This document shows positions 1-6,272 of a stretch of DNA of 17,129 nt, piece after piece (positions within the stretch are counted from its first letter, which is position 1; each line of letters starts with the position of its first letter). This DNA comes from an uncultured Paraburkholderia sp. (GTDB lineage Bacteria; Pseudomonadota; Gammaproteobacteria; Burkholderiales; Burkholderiaceae). The stretch lies in the NCBI GenBank assembly GCA_937917025.1, contig CALFSF010000353.1, positions 1-17,129 of the forward strand. The letters run 5' to 3'. The notes beneath the pieces were generated by a model. The model ran no database searches and was not told the DNA's origin. It saw nothing but the letters and a program-made list of their open reading frames with translations. A program made the position numbers and the translations under genes.

Positions 1-1
1 C

Positions 2-292
2 CGGTGCGGTCGTGGCGGCGGTGGCGGTGGTGGCGGTGGTGGCGGTGGTGGTGGTGGCGGCAGTGGTGGCAGTGGTGGCTGCGGTTGTGGCGGCGGCAGC
101 GGCGGTCACGGTGGCGGCTTCGGCGCCGGTGGTCCAGGTGGTGGCTTCGGTGCCGGGGGCCCTGGCGGTGGCTTCGGTGCCGGTGGTCCCGGCGGTGGGT
201 TTGGCGGTGGTTTCGGCAAAGGTGGCGGCTTCGGCGGTGGCCATGGCGGCGGCTACGGCGGCAGTGGTAGAGGTGGTGGCAACGGACGTTGA
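2..292 (+). CDS. Glycine-rich protein, 3' end only (5' truncated by window edge)
   Basis: About 96 residues are visible in the frame starting at base 2 and end at the TGA at 290-292. The frame has no start codon because the gene begins before the window. The product opens with a run of 16 glycines, followed by a Gly/Ser/Cys stretch, three copies of FGAGGPGGG, and a tail rich in GGGF, GGGH and GGGY, ending NGR. The frame choice is supported by the repeat copies, which differ only at third codon positions, so the glycine-rich peptide is what is being conserved. The other two frames give implausible Ala/Val-only or Trp/Arg-rich peptides. The function is not recognisable. Low-complexity Gly-rich tails like this occur in secreted or surface proteins and in RNA-binding proteins, and nothing here decides between them. 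A G+C hairpin follows 12 bases after the stop. Confidence 0.72.
   Translation, partial: RCGRGGGGGGGGGGGGGGGGSGGSGGCGCGGGSGGHGGGFGAGGPGGGFGAGGPGGGFGAGGPGGGFGGGFGKGGGFGGGHGGGYGGSGRGGGNGR
119..199 (+). repeat. Three tandem 27-bp repeats inside the glycine-rich gene
   Basis: Units at 119-145, 146-172 and 173-199 each encode FGAGGPGGG; a fourth partial unit begins at 200 (TTT for Phe). All differences between units are synonymous third-position changes, which argues for purifying selection on the peptide rather than recent slippage. Confidence 0.85.
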
Positions 293-304
293 TCCACGGC
301 TACC

Positions 305-326
305 GAACGGCGCCCCCGCGCCGTTC
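305..326 (+). terminator. Hairpin after the glycine-rich gene, possible terminator
   Basis: A perfect 9-bp stem (GAACGGCGC at 305-313 with GCGCCGTTC at 318-326) closes a 4-base loop 12 bases after the stop codon. No T-tract follows, so it may instead be an mRNA 3'-end stabiliser or a Rho-dependent end. The rest of 293-536 shows no gene I can support. Confidence 0.4.
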
Positions 327-536
327 CGCATATCCGGAACGAGTCAGATCCTGTCGGTCCGTGCAGGCGGCGATGTCCCGATCCCCCGGTCGGGCGTCGC
401 CGCCCTGGCCGGATACCTTCTCCGCATTTCTCCTGGCAACTTCGCATCACGCGTGCCGTCGATGCAACGCGTCTGCCCGACACACACGCAGCCGGCGTCC
501 ATTCCTGAAGCGCGCCGCGCACCGTGTGCATGCGTG

Positions 537-1382
537 TCACAGCATTTCGAGCGACCGCTTGCTGCGCGGCGGCCGGAAATACGCATCGATGGCGGCATGT
601 TCATCGGCGGTGAGCTGGAGGTCCAGCGCGCGCCGGTTGTCGCGCACGTGTTCGATGCGGCCTGACTTCGGAATCGCGAATACCTCCGGCCGGCGCAGCA
701 CCCACGCGAGCGCCACCTGAAACACCGATACGCCACGCGCACCGGCAATGTCGTCGAGCGGCGAGCGCTTTGGAAGACGCGCATGATCGACCGGGCTGTA
801 CGACATGGCCGGCATCGAACGTTGCGCGAGCCACGGCAGCAGGTCGAACTCGGGTCCGCGTCGCGCGACGTTGTAGAGCACCTGGTTCGTCGCGCACGCA
901 TCGCCGCCGGGCACGGAAAAGAGTTCTTCCATGTCGTCGGTGTCGAAATTGCTGACACCCCAGTGACGAATCTTGCCCGCGCGGCGCAACGCCTCGAACC
1001 CTTCGACGGTCTCCGCGAGCGGCACCGAGCCGCGCCAGTGCAGCAGATACAGATCGATGCGATCGGTCTTCAGACGCTGAAGGCTCTGCTCGCACGCCGC
1101 CTGCACGCCGCGGCGGCTCGCGTTGTGCGGATAGACCTTGCTGACGAGAAACACGTCGTCGCGCACGCCGTGCAGCGCTTCGCCCAGCAGCGATTCCGTC
1201 GCGCCGTCACCGTACATTTCGGCCGTGTCGATGAGCGTCATGCCAAGGCCGATGCCTTCGCGTATCGCGGCGATTTCGGCGGCGCGGCGCGACGGCTGCT
1301 CGCCCATTTCCCACGTGCCCTGCCCCAGCTTCGGAATGCGTTCGCCGTCGGGCAGGCTCACGCTTGCGATCTCATTCGACAT
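537..1382 (-). CDS. Aldo/keto reductase, YeaE-like
   Basis: The 281-residue protein is a cytosolic NADPH-dependent oxidoreductase of the AKR fold. The catalytic tetrad is present: D52 and Y57 in LIDTAEMYG, K82 in LVSKVYP and H115 in YLLHW. The N-terminal GQGTWEMGE, the central CATNQVLYNVARRG-like segment and the late AIPKSGRIEHVRDN segment (coenzyme-phosphate binding) closely resemble E. coli YeaE, a methylglyoxal reductase, in sequence and length. The start was set at 1382 because AAGGAG lies 5 bases upstream; a 33-residue upstream extension in the same frame looks non-coding. The gene is divergent from the GntR-type regulator at 1596, which could control it, though no operator is evident. 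The substrate is not known from sequence; small aldehydes are the likely class. Confidence 0.93.
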   Translation of the reverse strand: MSNEIASVSLPDGERIPKLGQGTWEMGEQPSRRAAEIAAIREGIGLGMTLIDTAEMYGDGATESLLGEALHGVRDDVFLVSKVYPHNASRRGVQAACEQSLQRLKTDRIDLYLLHWRGSVPLAETVEGFEALRRAGKIRHWGVSNFDTDDMEELFSVPGGDACATNQVLYNVARRGPEFDLLPWLAQRSMPAMSYSPVDHARLPKRSPLDDIAGARGVSVFQVALAWVLRRPEVFAIPKSGRIEHVRDNRRALDLQLTADEHAAIDAYFRPPRSKRSLEML

Positions 1383-1427
1383 GGTTGCTCCTTGTGTGCG
1401 GTTTTCCTCGGCATACGCCACGCGATG

Positions 1428-1445
1428 CCGCCGGCAATCCGGCGG
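1428..1445. repeat. Perfect hairpin in the AKR/GntR divergent region
   Basis: CCGCCGG (1428-1434) and CCGGCGG (1439-1445) flank a CAAT loop. It would lie in the 5' leader of the aldo/keto reductase transcript if the promoter at 1489-1517 is correct, so it could be a leader structure or an operator for the neighbouring regulator. Function is unassigned. Confidence 0.4.
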
Positions 1446-1488
1446 ATGAACAGGCAGCGAGGCCCGCGCGACGACCGTCATCCGGACG

Positions 1489-1517
1489 AGTGTATCCGCT
1501 CACGAAAGCGCGAACAG
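1489..1517 (-). promoter_or_regulatory. Candidate promoter of the aldo/keto reductase gene
   Basis: On the minus strand CTGTTC (1517-1512), a 17-base spacer and TACACT (1494-1489) form a sigma70-like pair. The -35 is weak and the -10 reasonable. It would give a leader of about 100 bases. Confidence 0.28.
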
Positions 1518-1537
1518 ATGCACGCGCAAAAGCCCGC

Positions 1538-1567
1538 TATAACGCGAGCGCGCCAATGACATAGAAT
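1538..1567 (+). promoter_or_regulatory. Candidate -10 elements for the GntR-type regulator
   Basis: TATAAC (1538-1543) and TAGAAT (1562-1567) both resemble sigma70 -10 hexamers in otherwise GC-rich DNA upstream of the ATG at 1596. Neither has a convincing -35. No Shine-Dalgarno sequence is visible before the ATG. Confidence 0.22.
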
Positions 1568-1595
1568 TGCCGCTTGCCCTTCTTGCGTCCGTCAC

Positions 1596-2342
1596 ATGAA
1601 CTCTGCCTCGGAAGACCGCTGGCGCAACCTGCGCCCGGACCCGGAAAACGACACACCGCTCTACCTGCAGCTCGCCCGCAAACTCGGTCACGCGATCCAC
1701 GAGAACCGCTGGAATGCCGGCGAAGCGTTGCCCTCCGAACGCGTGCTGTCGGATGCGCTGGGCGTCTCGCGCATCACGGCACGCAAGGCGATCGCGCTGC
1801 TGGTCGAACAGGGATTGATCCGGCGCACCCAGGGCGCGGGCAGTTTCATCACGCCGCGCTACGAAGATCCGCTGTCGCGTCTGTCGAGCTTCAGCGAAAT
1901 GCTGCGCCGTCGCGGCTTCACGCCGAGTTCGCAGTGGATCTCGCGCGAGATCCAGCCCGCCAATCGCGACGAGGTGATCCAGCTGGGGTTGTCGCCGGCC
2001 GCGGCGGTGACGCGTCTGCGACGTCTGCGGCTCGCGGACGGCATCGTGATGGCAGTCGAAAACTCGACGTTTCCTTCGTCGGTGATTCCCGATCCGCAGG
2101 CAATCGGCGATTCGCTGTACAGCTACCTCGAACAGCGCGGACTCTCGATCGTGCGCGCGTTGCAGCACTTTCGCGCGGTCAACGCCAGCGAGGAAATCGC
2201 ACATCAGATGAGCATCGCGCCGAACGAGGCGCTGCTGTTGATCACCCGCGTCGGCTACACCGCCGACCAGCGCGCGATCGAACTCACCGATACCTACTGC
2301 CGCAACGATTACTACGACTTCGTCGCGGAGCTTCGCAAGTAG
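1596..2342 (+). CDS. GntR-family transcriptional regulator, HutC/UTRA type
   Basis: The 248-residue protein has an N-terminal winged helix-turn-helix (about residues 20-88, with PLYLQLARKL, ALPSERVLSDALGVSRITARKAI and GSFITPRY) and a C-terminal UTRA-type effector domain (about 105-245). This is the HutC subfamily architecture. The RITARKAIALLVEQGLI and GAGSFI segments and the overall length recall NagR/DasR/PhnF-like regulators, which respond to phosphorylated amino sugars or related small molecules; that effector is an inference only. No N-acetylglucosamine genes lie within the window, so its targets may be itself, the divergent aldo/keto reductase, or genes elsewhere. The ATG at 1596 lacks a clear ribosome-binding site but gives the normal family length. 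Confidence 0.9.
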   Translation: MNSASEDRWRNLRPDPENDTPLYLQLARKLGHAIHENRWNAGEALPSERVLSDALGVSRITARKAIALLVEQGLIRRTQGAGSFITPRYEDPLSRLSSFSEMLRRRGFTPSSQWISREIQPANRDEVIQLGLSPAAAVTRLRRLRLADGIVMAVENSTFPSSVIPDPQAIGDSLYSYLEQRGLSIVRALQHFRAVNASEEIAHQMSIAPNEALLLITRVGYTADQRAIELTDTYCRNDYYDFVAELRK

Positions 2343-2355
2343 GCGTGTCCGGGTT

Positions 2356-2396
2356 GCGCGCCATATCCGGCGCGCTTCGTCGGTGCCGGCCGGCAC
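2356..2396. terminator. Inverted repeats between convergent genes, possible bidirectional terminator
   Basis: GCGCGCC (2356-2362) pairs with GGCGCGC (2369-2375) around an ATATCC loop, and a 14-base perfect palindrome follows at 2383-2396. They sit between the converging GntR-type regulator and DUF2917 gene. Neither is followed by a T-tract, so terminator function is tentative. No gene is seen in 2343-2501. Confidence 0.35.
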
Positions 2397-2501
2397 GGGC
2401 GGACGCGTTGGCCGGACGCCCTGTCCGATCGCAAAACGACAACGCGCATGCCGGGTTCCGGCCGGCGCCTCCCCACACCGCGCACGGCAAATGGCCGACG
2501 T

Positions 2502-2837
2502 TCAGGCCGCGGCGAACCAGCGCGGCATCCAGTCGCGCAGCGAGCGCCCGGACAATCTGGACAGCAGCGATGCGTTCGCCGGGAACGTGCGCTCGCGCAG
2601 CGCGCAGCCGGCAACCGCCAGCGCGACGCGGGCATTGTCCGGCCCGGCGCTGACCCACGCGCGCGCGCCACGCGGCAGTTCGAAGGTTGCACCGGGAGCG
2701 AGCCAGTAATCTTCCGGATCGCCATCGATCGTGAGCCAGACCTGCCCGGCCATCACCTTCAGGATGAGCGGTTCGGTGATGCGCCATGCGGCCGCCGGCT
2801 CGTCATGTTCCAGTTCGAAAGTACGGATTTCGCGCAT
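2502..2837 (-). CDS. DUF2917 family protein
   Basis: This is a small 111-residue protein of a family common in beta-proteobacteria, without a defined function. Visible landmarks are an N-terminal ELEHDEPAAAWRI, a beta-rich core with LKVMAGQVWLTIDGDPEDYWLAPG and FELPRGARAWVSAG, and a C-terminal tail SLRDWMPRWFAAA. The alternating short strands and Gly/Pro turns suggest a cupin-like beta barrel, but the His/Glu metal ligands of enzymatic cupins are not apparent, so a ligand-binding or scaffold role is more likely than catalysis. No signal peptide is visible. The start has AAGGAG 8 bases upstream. It is divergent from the MocR regulator across 156 bases holding operator-like repeats, which makes it the best candidate target of that regulator. 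Confidence 0.85.
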   Translation of the reverse strand: MREIRTFELEHDEPAAAWRITEPLILKVMAGQVWLTIDGDPEDYWLAPGATFELPRGARAWVSAGPDNARVALAVAGCALRERTFPANASLLSRLSGRSLRDWMPRWFAAA

Positions 2838-2914
2838 TGCAGTGCTCCTTGAAACGGCTTTGTGGTTGAGTCATTATTGCGGCGCGACGACCGGAACCCC
2901 ATGCACACTTCCGG

Positions 2915-2954
2915 ACAGTTTCATCGAAACTGTACAGTCGAAAAACCAGACAGT
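2915..2954. promoter_or_regulatory. Operator-like ACAGT/ACTGT repeats between the DUF2917 and mocR-type genes
   Basis: ACAGTTTC (2915-2922) and GAAACTGT (2926-2933) form a perfect inverted repeat with a 3-base spacer. The second arm overlaps the 10-base palindrome ACTGTACAGT (2929-2938), and another ACAGT lies at 2950-2954. Several half-sites of one motif between a MocR-type regulator and its divergent neighbour fit a regulator-binding region. The binding protein is inferred. Confidence 0.5.
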
Positions 2955-2993
2955 AGCGGTTAACCCGAACCGTACACCGGACCATGAGGTGGT

Positions 2994-4400
2994 ATGAAAC
3001 TCGAACTCGACCGTGACAACGGCGTGCCGCTCACGGAGCAGATCGTCAACGGCGTGCAGACGTGGATCCGCTCGCGGGTCGCGCATCCGGGCGCGAAACT
3101 GCCGTCGATCCGCCAGTTCGCCGCCGATTACCAGATCAGCCGTTTCCCCGTGATCGAGGCGTACGACCGGCTCGTGTCGCTGGGTTTCATCGATTCGCGG
3201 CACGGCTCCGGGTTTTACGTCGCCGAGCGCTCGCGCGCGATGCTGGCGGGCCAGGGCACGTCCGACCCGCGCCGCGCGGACGAAGAGTCGGATCACATCC
3301 TCCAGCAGTTCAACCATCCGGGCGAATCGCTGAAGCTCGGCAGCGGCTTCATTCCCGAAGCGTGGCGCGACATGGAGAGCATCGCGCAGGCGGTCCGTCA
3401 CGTGTCGCGCGTCGACAGCTCGAGCCTGATCGATTACGCCACGCCACTTGGCAACGCGGCGCTGCGCGACCATCTGCAGGGGCGCATCGCACAGCTCGGC
3501 ATCCCGGTGGACGCGTCGCAGGTCCTGATCACGAACGGCGCGAGCCAGGCGCTCGACATGCTGATGCGCTACATGTTGAAAGCCGGCGACACGGTATTCG
3601 TCGAGGATCCCGGTTACTACAACCTGAACGGCCTGCTGAAGATGCATGGCGTGCGGCTCGTCGGCATTCCGCGCACGCGCAACGGCCCCGACCTCGATGT
3701 GATGCAGGCGATGCTCAAGGAACACCGTCCGCGCCTCTTCTTCGTCAACACGGTGTTCCACAACCCGACCGGCACGACGATCGCGCCACCCGTCGCGTTC
3801 CGTCTGCTGCAACTCGCGCGCGAGCACCAGTTCACGATCATCGAAGACGATATCTACGCGGACTTCCAGCCCGAACCGACCGACCGCCTCGCCACGCTCG
3901 ACCAGCTGGAACACGTGGTGTACGTGGGCGGGTTGTCGAAGACGCTGTCGTCGTCGCTGCGGGTCGGCTATCTCGTCGCGAGCCCCGCGATCGTCAAGGA
4001 TCTCGCCGACGTGAAAATGCTGACGAGTATCGGCAGCTCGCGTTTCGCCGAAGCGGTGGCCGTCGCGCTGCTGGAGCGCGGCATGTACCGCAAGTATCTG
4101 GAGCGCCTGCGCCGCCGGATGCGCGACGCGCTCGGGCTCACCGTTCAGACGCTCGAAGACAGCGGCTGGGAGCTCTTCGACAAGCCGCTTGGCGGCAAAT
4201 TCGTATGGGCGCGCGTGCCGCACGTCGCGGATGCGGCGCGGCTCGTCGAGTGCGGCGCGCCGCTTGGCGTGACGGTCGCGCCGGGAAGCTACTTCCGCCC
4301 GAACGCGGAGCCGAGCCCGTGGATACGCGTGAACGCCGCGTTCACGCACGACCCCCGCGCGCGGGCGTTTTTCGACGCTGCCGCCGCGCTGCCGGGCTGA
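2994..4400 (+). CDS. MocR-type regulator: GntR winged helix fused to class-I aminotransferase domain
   Basis: The 468-residue protein carries a GntR winged helix at about residues 8-78 (LPSIRQFAADYQISRFPVIEAYDRL, then the wing HGSGFYVAER), a linker, and a fold-type I aminotransferase domain from about 110 to the end. PLP-binding residues are recognisable: N257 in HNPTGT, D286 and Y288 in IIEDDIYADF, and the Schiff-base lysine K316 in GLSKTLSSSLRVGYL; RVNAAF near the C-terminus holds the carboxylate-binding arginine. Such proteins are normally PLP-sensing regulators rather than active transaminases. SRFPV departs from the SR(G/S)TV usual in GntR recognition helices. The ATG at 2994 follows GAGGTGG closely. 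It probably controls the divergent DUF2917 gene and itself. The MFS transporter downstream on the same strand is separated by a large hairpin. Confidence 0.92.
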   Translation: MKLELDRDNGVPLTEQIVNGVQTWIRSRVAHPGAKLPSIRQFAADYQISRFPVIEAYDRLVSLGFIDSRHGSGFYVAERSRAMLAGQGTSDPRRADEESDHILQQFNHPGESLKLGSGFIPEAWRDMESIAQAVRHVSRVDSSSLIDYATPLGNAALRDHLQGRIAQLGIPVDASQVLITNGASQALDMLMRYMLKAGDTVFVEDPGYYNLNGLLKMHGVRLVGIPRTRNGPDLDVMQAMLKEHRPRLFFVNTVFHNPTGTTIAPPVAFRLLQLAREHQFTIIEDDIYADFQPEPTDRLATLDQLEHVVYVGGLSKTLSSSLRVGYLVASPAIVKDLADVKMLTSIGSSRFAEAVAVALLERGMYRKYLERLRRRMRDALGLTVQTLEDSGWELFDKPLGGKFVWARVPHVADAARLVECGAPLGVTVAPGSYFRPNAEPSPWIRVNAAFTHDPRARAFFDAAAALPG

Positions 4401-4456
4401 CGCGCGCGGGCCCCACGCAGCGAGGCGTCCGGGCCGCGCACAGCCACGCCACGACG

Positions 4457-4502
4457 CGCCGCGAATCGGGCAGGCTGCGGCGGCCCTGCCCGATTCGCGG
4501 CG
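4457..4502 (+). terminator. 18-bp perfect hairpin between the mocR-type and MFS genes
   Basis: Bases 4457-4474 pair perfectly with 4485-4502 around a 10-base loop (core GAATCGGGCAGG / CCTGCCCGATTC). It lies 56 bases after the regulator stop and 73 bases before the transporter start. The stem is very stable but lacks a T-tract, so it could be a terminator-like end for the upstream mRNA, a barrier to 3' exonucleases, or a protein-binding palindrome. Confidence 0.5.
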
Positions 4503-4521
4503 GCGCCTGCCCGTCTGCCGG

Positions 4522-4527
4522 TAGAAT
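4522..4527 (+). promoter_or_regulatory. Candidate -10 element of the MFS transporter gene
   Basis: TAGAAT in the context GGTAGAATGG resembles -10 elements elsewhere in this window. No good -35 is found 16-18 bases upstream, where the preceding hairpin ends. Transcription would start near 4534. Confidence 0.3.
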
Positions 4528-4575
4528 GGCCGCTCGTCGCCCAGCCTCTTCGCGCGCGCACGCGTGCCCGCCCTC

Positions 4576-6012
4576 ATGTCCACTGCCCAGACCGCGTCCG
4601 CCCCGTCGCCGAAAACCCTCACCATCATGTTGTGGCTGGTCGCGATCGGGTTTTTCATGCAGACGCTCGACTCGACGATCGTCAACACCGCGCTCCCCGC
4701 GATGGCGACGAGTCTCGGCGAACTGCCGCTGCGCATGCAGTCGGTGGTGATCGCGTATTCGCTGACGATGGCGGTCATGATTCCGGTGTCGGGCTGGCTC
4801 GCGGACAAGCTCGGCACCCGCCGCGTATTCATGAGCGCGATCTTTGTGTTCACCGTCGGTTCGCTCCTTTGCGCGAACGCGCACACGCTGACCCAGCTGG
4901 TGGTATTTCGCGTCGTGCAGGGCTTCGGCGGCGCGATGCTGCTGCCCGTCGGGCGGCTCGCCGTGCTGCGCACGTTTCCGGCCGAACGCTATCTGCCGGC
5001 GCTTTCCTTCGTCGCGATTCCGGGGTTGATCGGACCGCTGATCGGGCCGACGCTCGGCGGCTGGCTCGTGAAAATCGCCTCGTGGCACTGGATCTTCCTG
5101 ATCAACGTGCCGGTGGGCGTTGCAGGCTGCATCGCGACGGCCATCTCCATGCCGGACAGCCGCAACCCGGATACCGCGAAATTCGACCTGAAGGGTTATC
5201 TGCTGCTGATCGTCGGCATGGTCGCGATTTCGTTCGCGCTCGACGGACGCACGGAGTTCGGCATCCAGCACGCCACCGTGCTCGTGCTGCTGATTCTGAG
5301 CCTCGCGTGTTTTGTCGCGTACGGGCTGCATGCGGTGCGTGAGCCGCAACCGATCTTCTCGCTCGATCTGTTCAAGATTCACACGTTCAGCGTTGGCCTG
5401 CTCGGCAACCTGTTCGCGCGGATCGGCAGCGGCGCGATGCCGTATCTGATTCCGCTGCTGTTGCAGGTGAGCCTCGGCTACAGCGCGTTCGAGGCCGGTT
5501 TGATGATGCTGCCAGTTGCGGCGGCGGGCATGACGTCGAAGCAGCTCGCGACGCGCCTCATCACGAAGTACGGCTACCGCCGCGTGCTGGTGACGAACAC
5601 CGTGCTCGTCGGTCTCGCGATGGCGAGCTTCTCGCTGACGAGCGTCAACCAGCCGCTGTGGTTGCGACTCGTGCAGCTCGCGTTTTTTGGCGGCGTGAAT
5701 TCCATGCAGTTCACCGCGATGAATACGCTGACGCTGAAAGACCTCGGCACGGGCGGCGCGAGCAGCGGCAACAGCCTGTTTTCGCTCGTGCAGATGCTGT
5801 CGATGAGTCTTGGCGTCACCGTCGCCGGTGCGCTGCTCGCGACGTTCACCGGCCTGCTGCCGCGCGTGACGCAAGCCAACTCGCTGCCGGCGTTTCACGC
5901 GACGTTCCTGTGCGTCGGCATTATCACGGCCGGCACGGCGTGGATCTTCGCGCAACTCGCGCCGGAAATCCGCGCGTCGGCGAAGAAAACCGATCCGTCC
6001 GAGCGCACCTGA
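4576..6012 (+). CDS. DHA2-family MFS drug/proton antiporter, MdtD-like
   Basis: The 478-residue inner-membrane protein has about 14 hydrophobic segments, as expected for the DHA2 (EmrB/QacA) branch. Landmarks are D32 in LDSTIVNTALP in the first helix, motif A as GWLADKLGTRRVF (about 73-85), R112 in FRVVQGFGGAMLLPVGRL, and antiporter motif C as PGLIGPLIGPTLGGWL (about 149-164). The late MNTLTLKDL...ASSGNSL stretch is shared with E. coli MdtD, which this protein resembles throughout. It likely exports a small hydrophobic or chelating molecule in exchange for protons; the substrate cannot be read from sequence. An in-frame GTG at 4564 would add four residues (MPAL); ATG at 4576 was preferred because the family starts near there. 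No Shine-Dalgarno sequence supports either start. No membrane-fusion partner (EmrA-like) is adjacent. Confidence 0.93.
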   Translation: MSTAQTASAPSPKTLTIMLWLVAIGFFMQTLDSTIVNTALPAMATSLGELPLRMQSVVIAYSLTMAVMIPVSGWLADKLGTRRVFMSAIFVFTVGSLLCANAHTLTQLVVFRVVQGFGGAMLLPVGRLAVLRTFPAERYLPALSFVAIPGLIGPLIGPTLGGWLVKIASWHWIFLINVPVGVAGCIATAISMPDSRNPDTAKFDLKGYLLLIVGMVAISFALDGRTEFGIQHATVLVLLILSLACFVAYGLHAVREPQPIFSLDLFKIHTFSVGLLGNLFARIGSGAMPYLIPLLLQVSLGYSAFEAGLMMLPVAAAGMTSKQLATRLITKYGYRRVLVTNTVLVGLAMASFSLTSVNQPLWLRLVQLAFFGGVNSMQFTAMNTLTLKDLGTGGASSGNSLFSLVQMLSMSLGVTVAGALLATFTGLLPRVTQANSLPAFHATFLCVGIITAGTAWIFAQLAPEIRASAKKTDPSERT

Positions 6013-6089
6013 CGCCATGGTTTCGCGCCGGTGCGCGACGCTGAAAGCCGCGCGATGCAATTGTGCTTCTTCGTGCGACGTTATCCGCT

Positions 6090-6145
6090 GCGGGGCGTCA
6101 CGCGCACCATCGCTGTGCGCGAGGCGGCCCCGCAGTGCGGGCCGC
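6090..6145 (+). repeat. Nested and overlapping inverted repeats upstream of the EAL gene
   Basis: GCGGGGC (6090-6096) can pair with GCCCCGC (6127-6133) around an inner stem CGCGCAC/GTGCGCG (6101-6107, 6115-6121). Alternatively GCGGCC (6124-6129) pairs with GGCCGC (6140-6145) with CGC/GCG inside. The two folds share bases 6124-6133 and are mutually exclusive. The first lies about 78 bases after the transporter stop, so a 3'-end structure for that mRNA is the simplest reading. Confidence 0.4.
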
Positions 6146-6203
6146 GCCGTGCCCTGACAGATACCCCCGCACGCAGGCGACGATTTCGCCACGCGCATGC
6201 TTC

Positions 6204-6233
6204 TTGCTGTCCTATCCTGTAAACTTGTATTTT
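6204..6233 (+). promoter_or_regulatory. Candidate promoter of the EAL-domain gene
   Basis: TTGCTG (6204-6209), an 18-base spacer and TATTTT (6228-6233) lie in a locally AT-rich segment about 40 bases before the ATG at 6273. The rest of 6013-6272 has no gene I can support. Confidence 0.35.
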
Positions 6234-6272
6234 CGGCGGGCTACACGCAGCGGCTGATCCCACACGACCGAT

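Noticed and set aside
119..199. Regular 27-bp repeats as a possible CRISPR array
   Set aside because: The repeats are contiguous with no spacers and encode a conserved peptide.
535..541. TGTCACA near the end of the aldo/keto reductase as another ECF41 promoter
   Set aside because: No CGTC lies 16 bases downstream, and it is at the 3' end of a gene with nothing suitable after it.
12..665. Long Ala/Val-rich open frame at the window start
   Set aside because: It is the wrong frame of the GGN repeat. The frame starting at base 2 gives the glycine-rich peptide with synonymous repeat drift, and the 3' half of this frame merely runs into the reductase antisense.
4401..4575. Operon of the MocR-type regulator with the MFS transporter
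   Set aside because: A strong hairpin, a separate -10 element and 175 bases between them argue against simple co-transcription, although it cannot be excluded.
2874..4973. Very long minus-strand open frame (699 codons) across the MocR and MFS genes
   Set aside because: It is antisense to two well-recognised proteins, Arg/Ala/His-rich, with no family features; a GC-bias shadow.
4342..6198. Long minus-strand open frame opposite the MFS gene
   Set aside because: It is an Arg/Glu/His-rich shadow of the membrane protein's codons.
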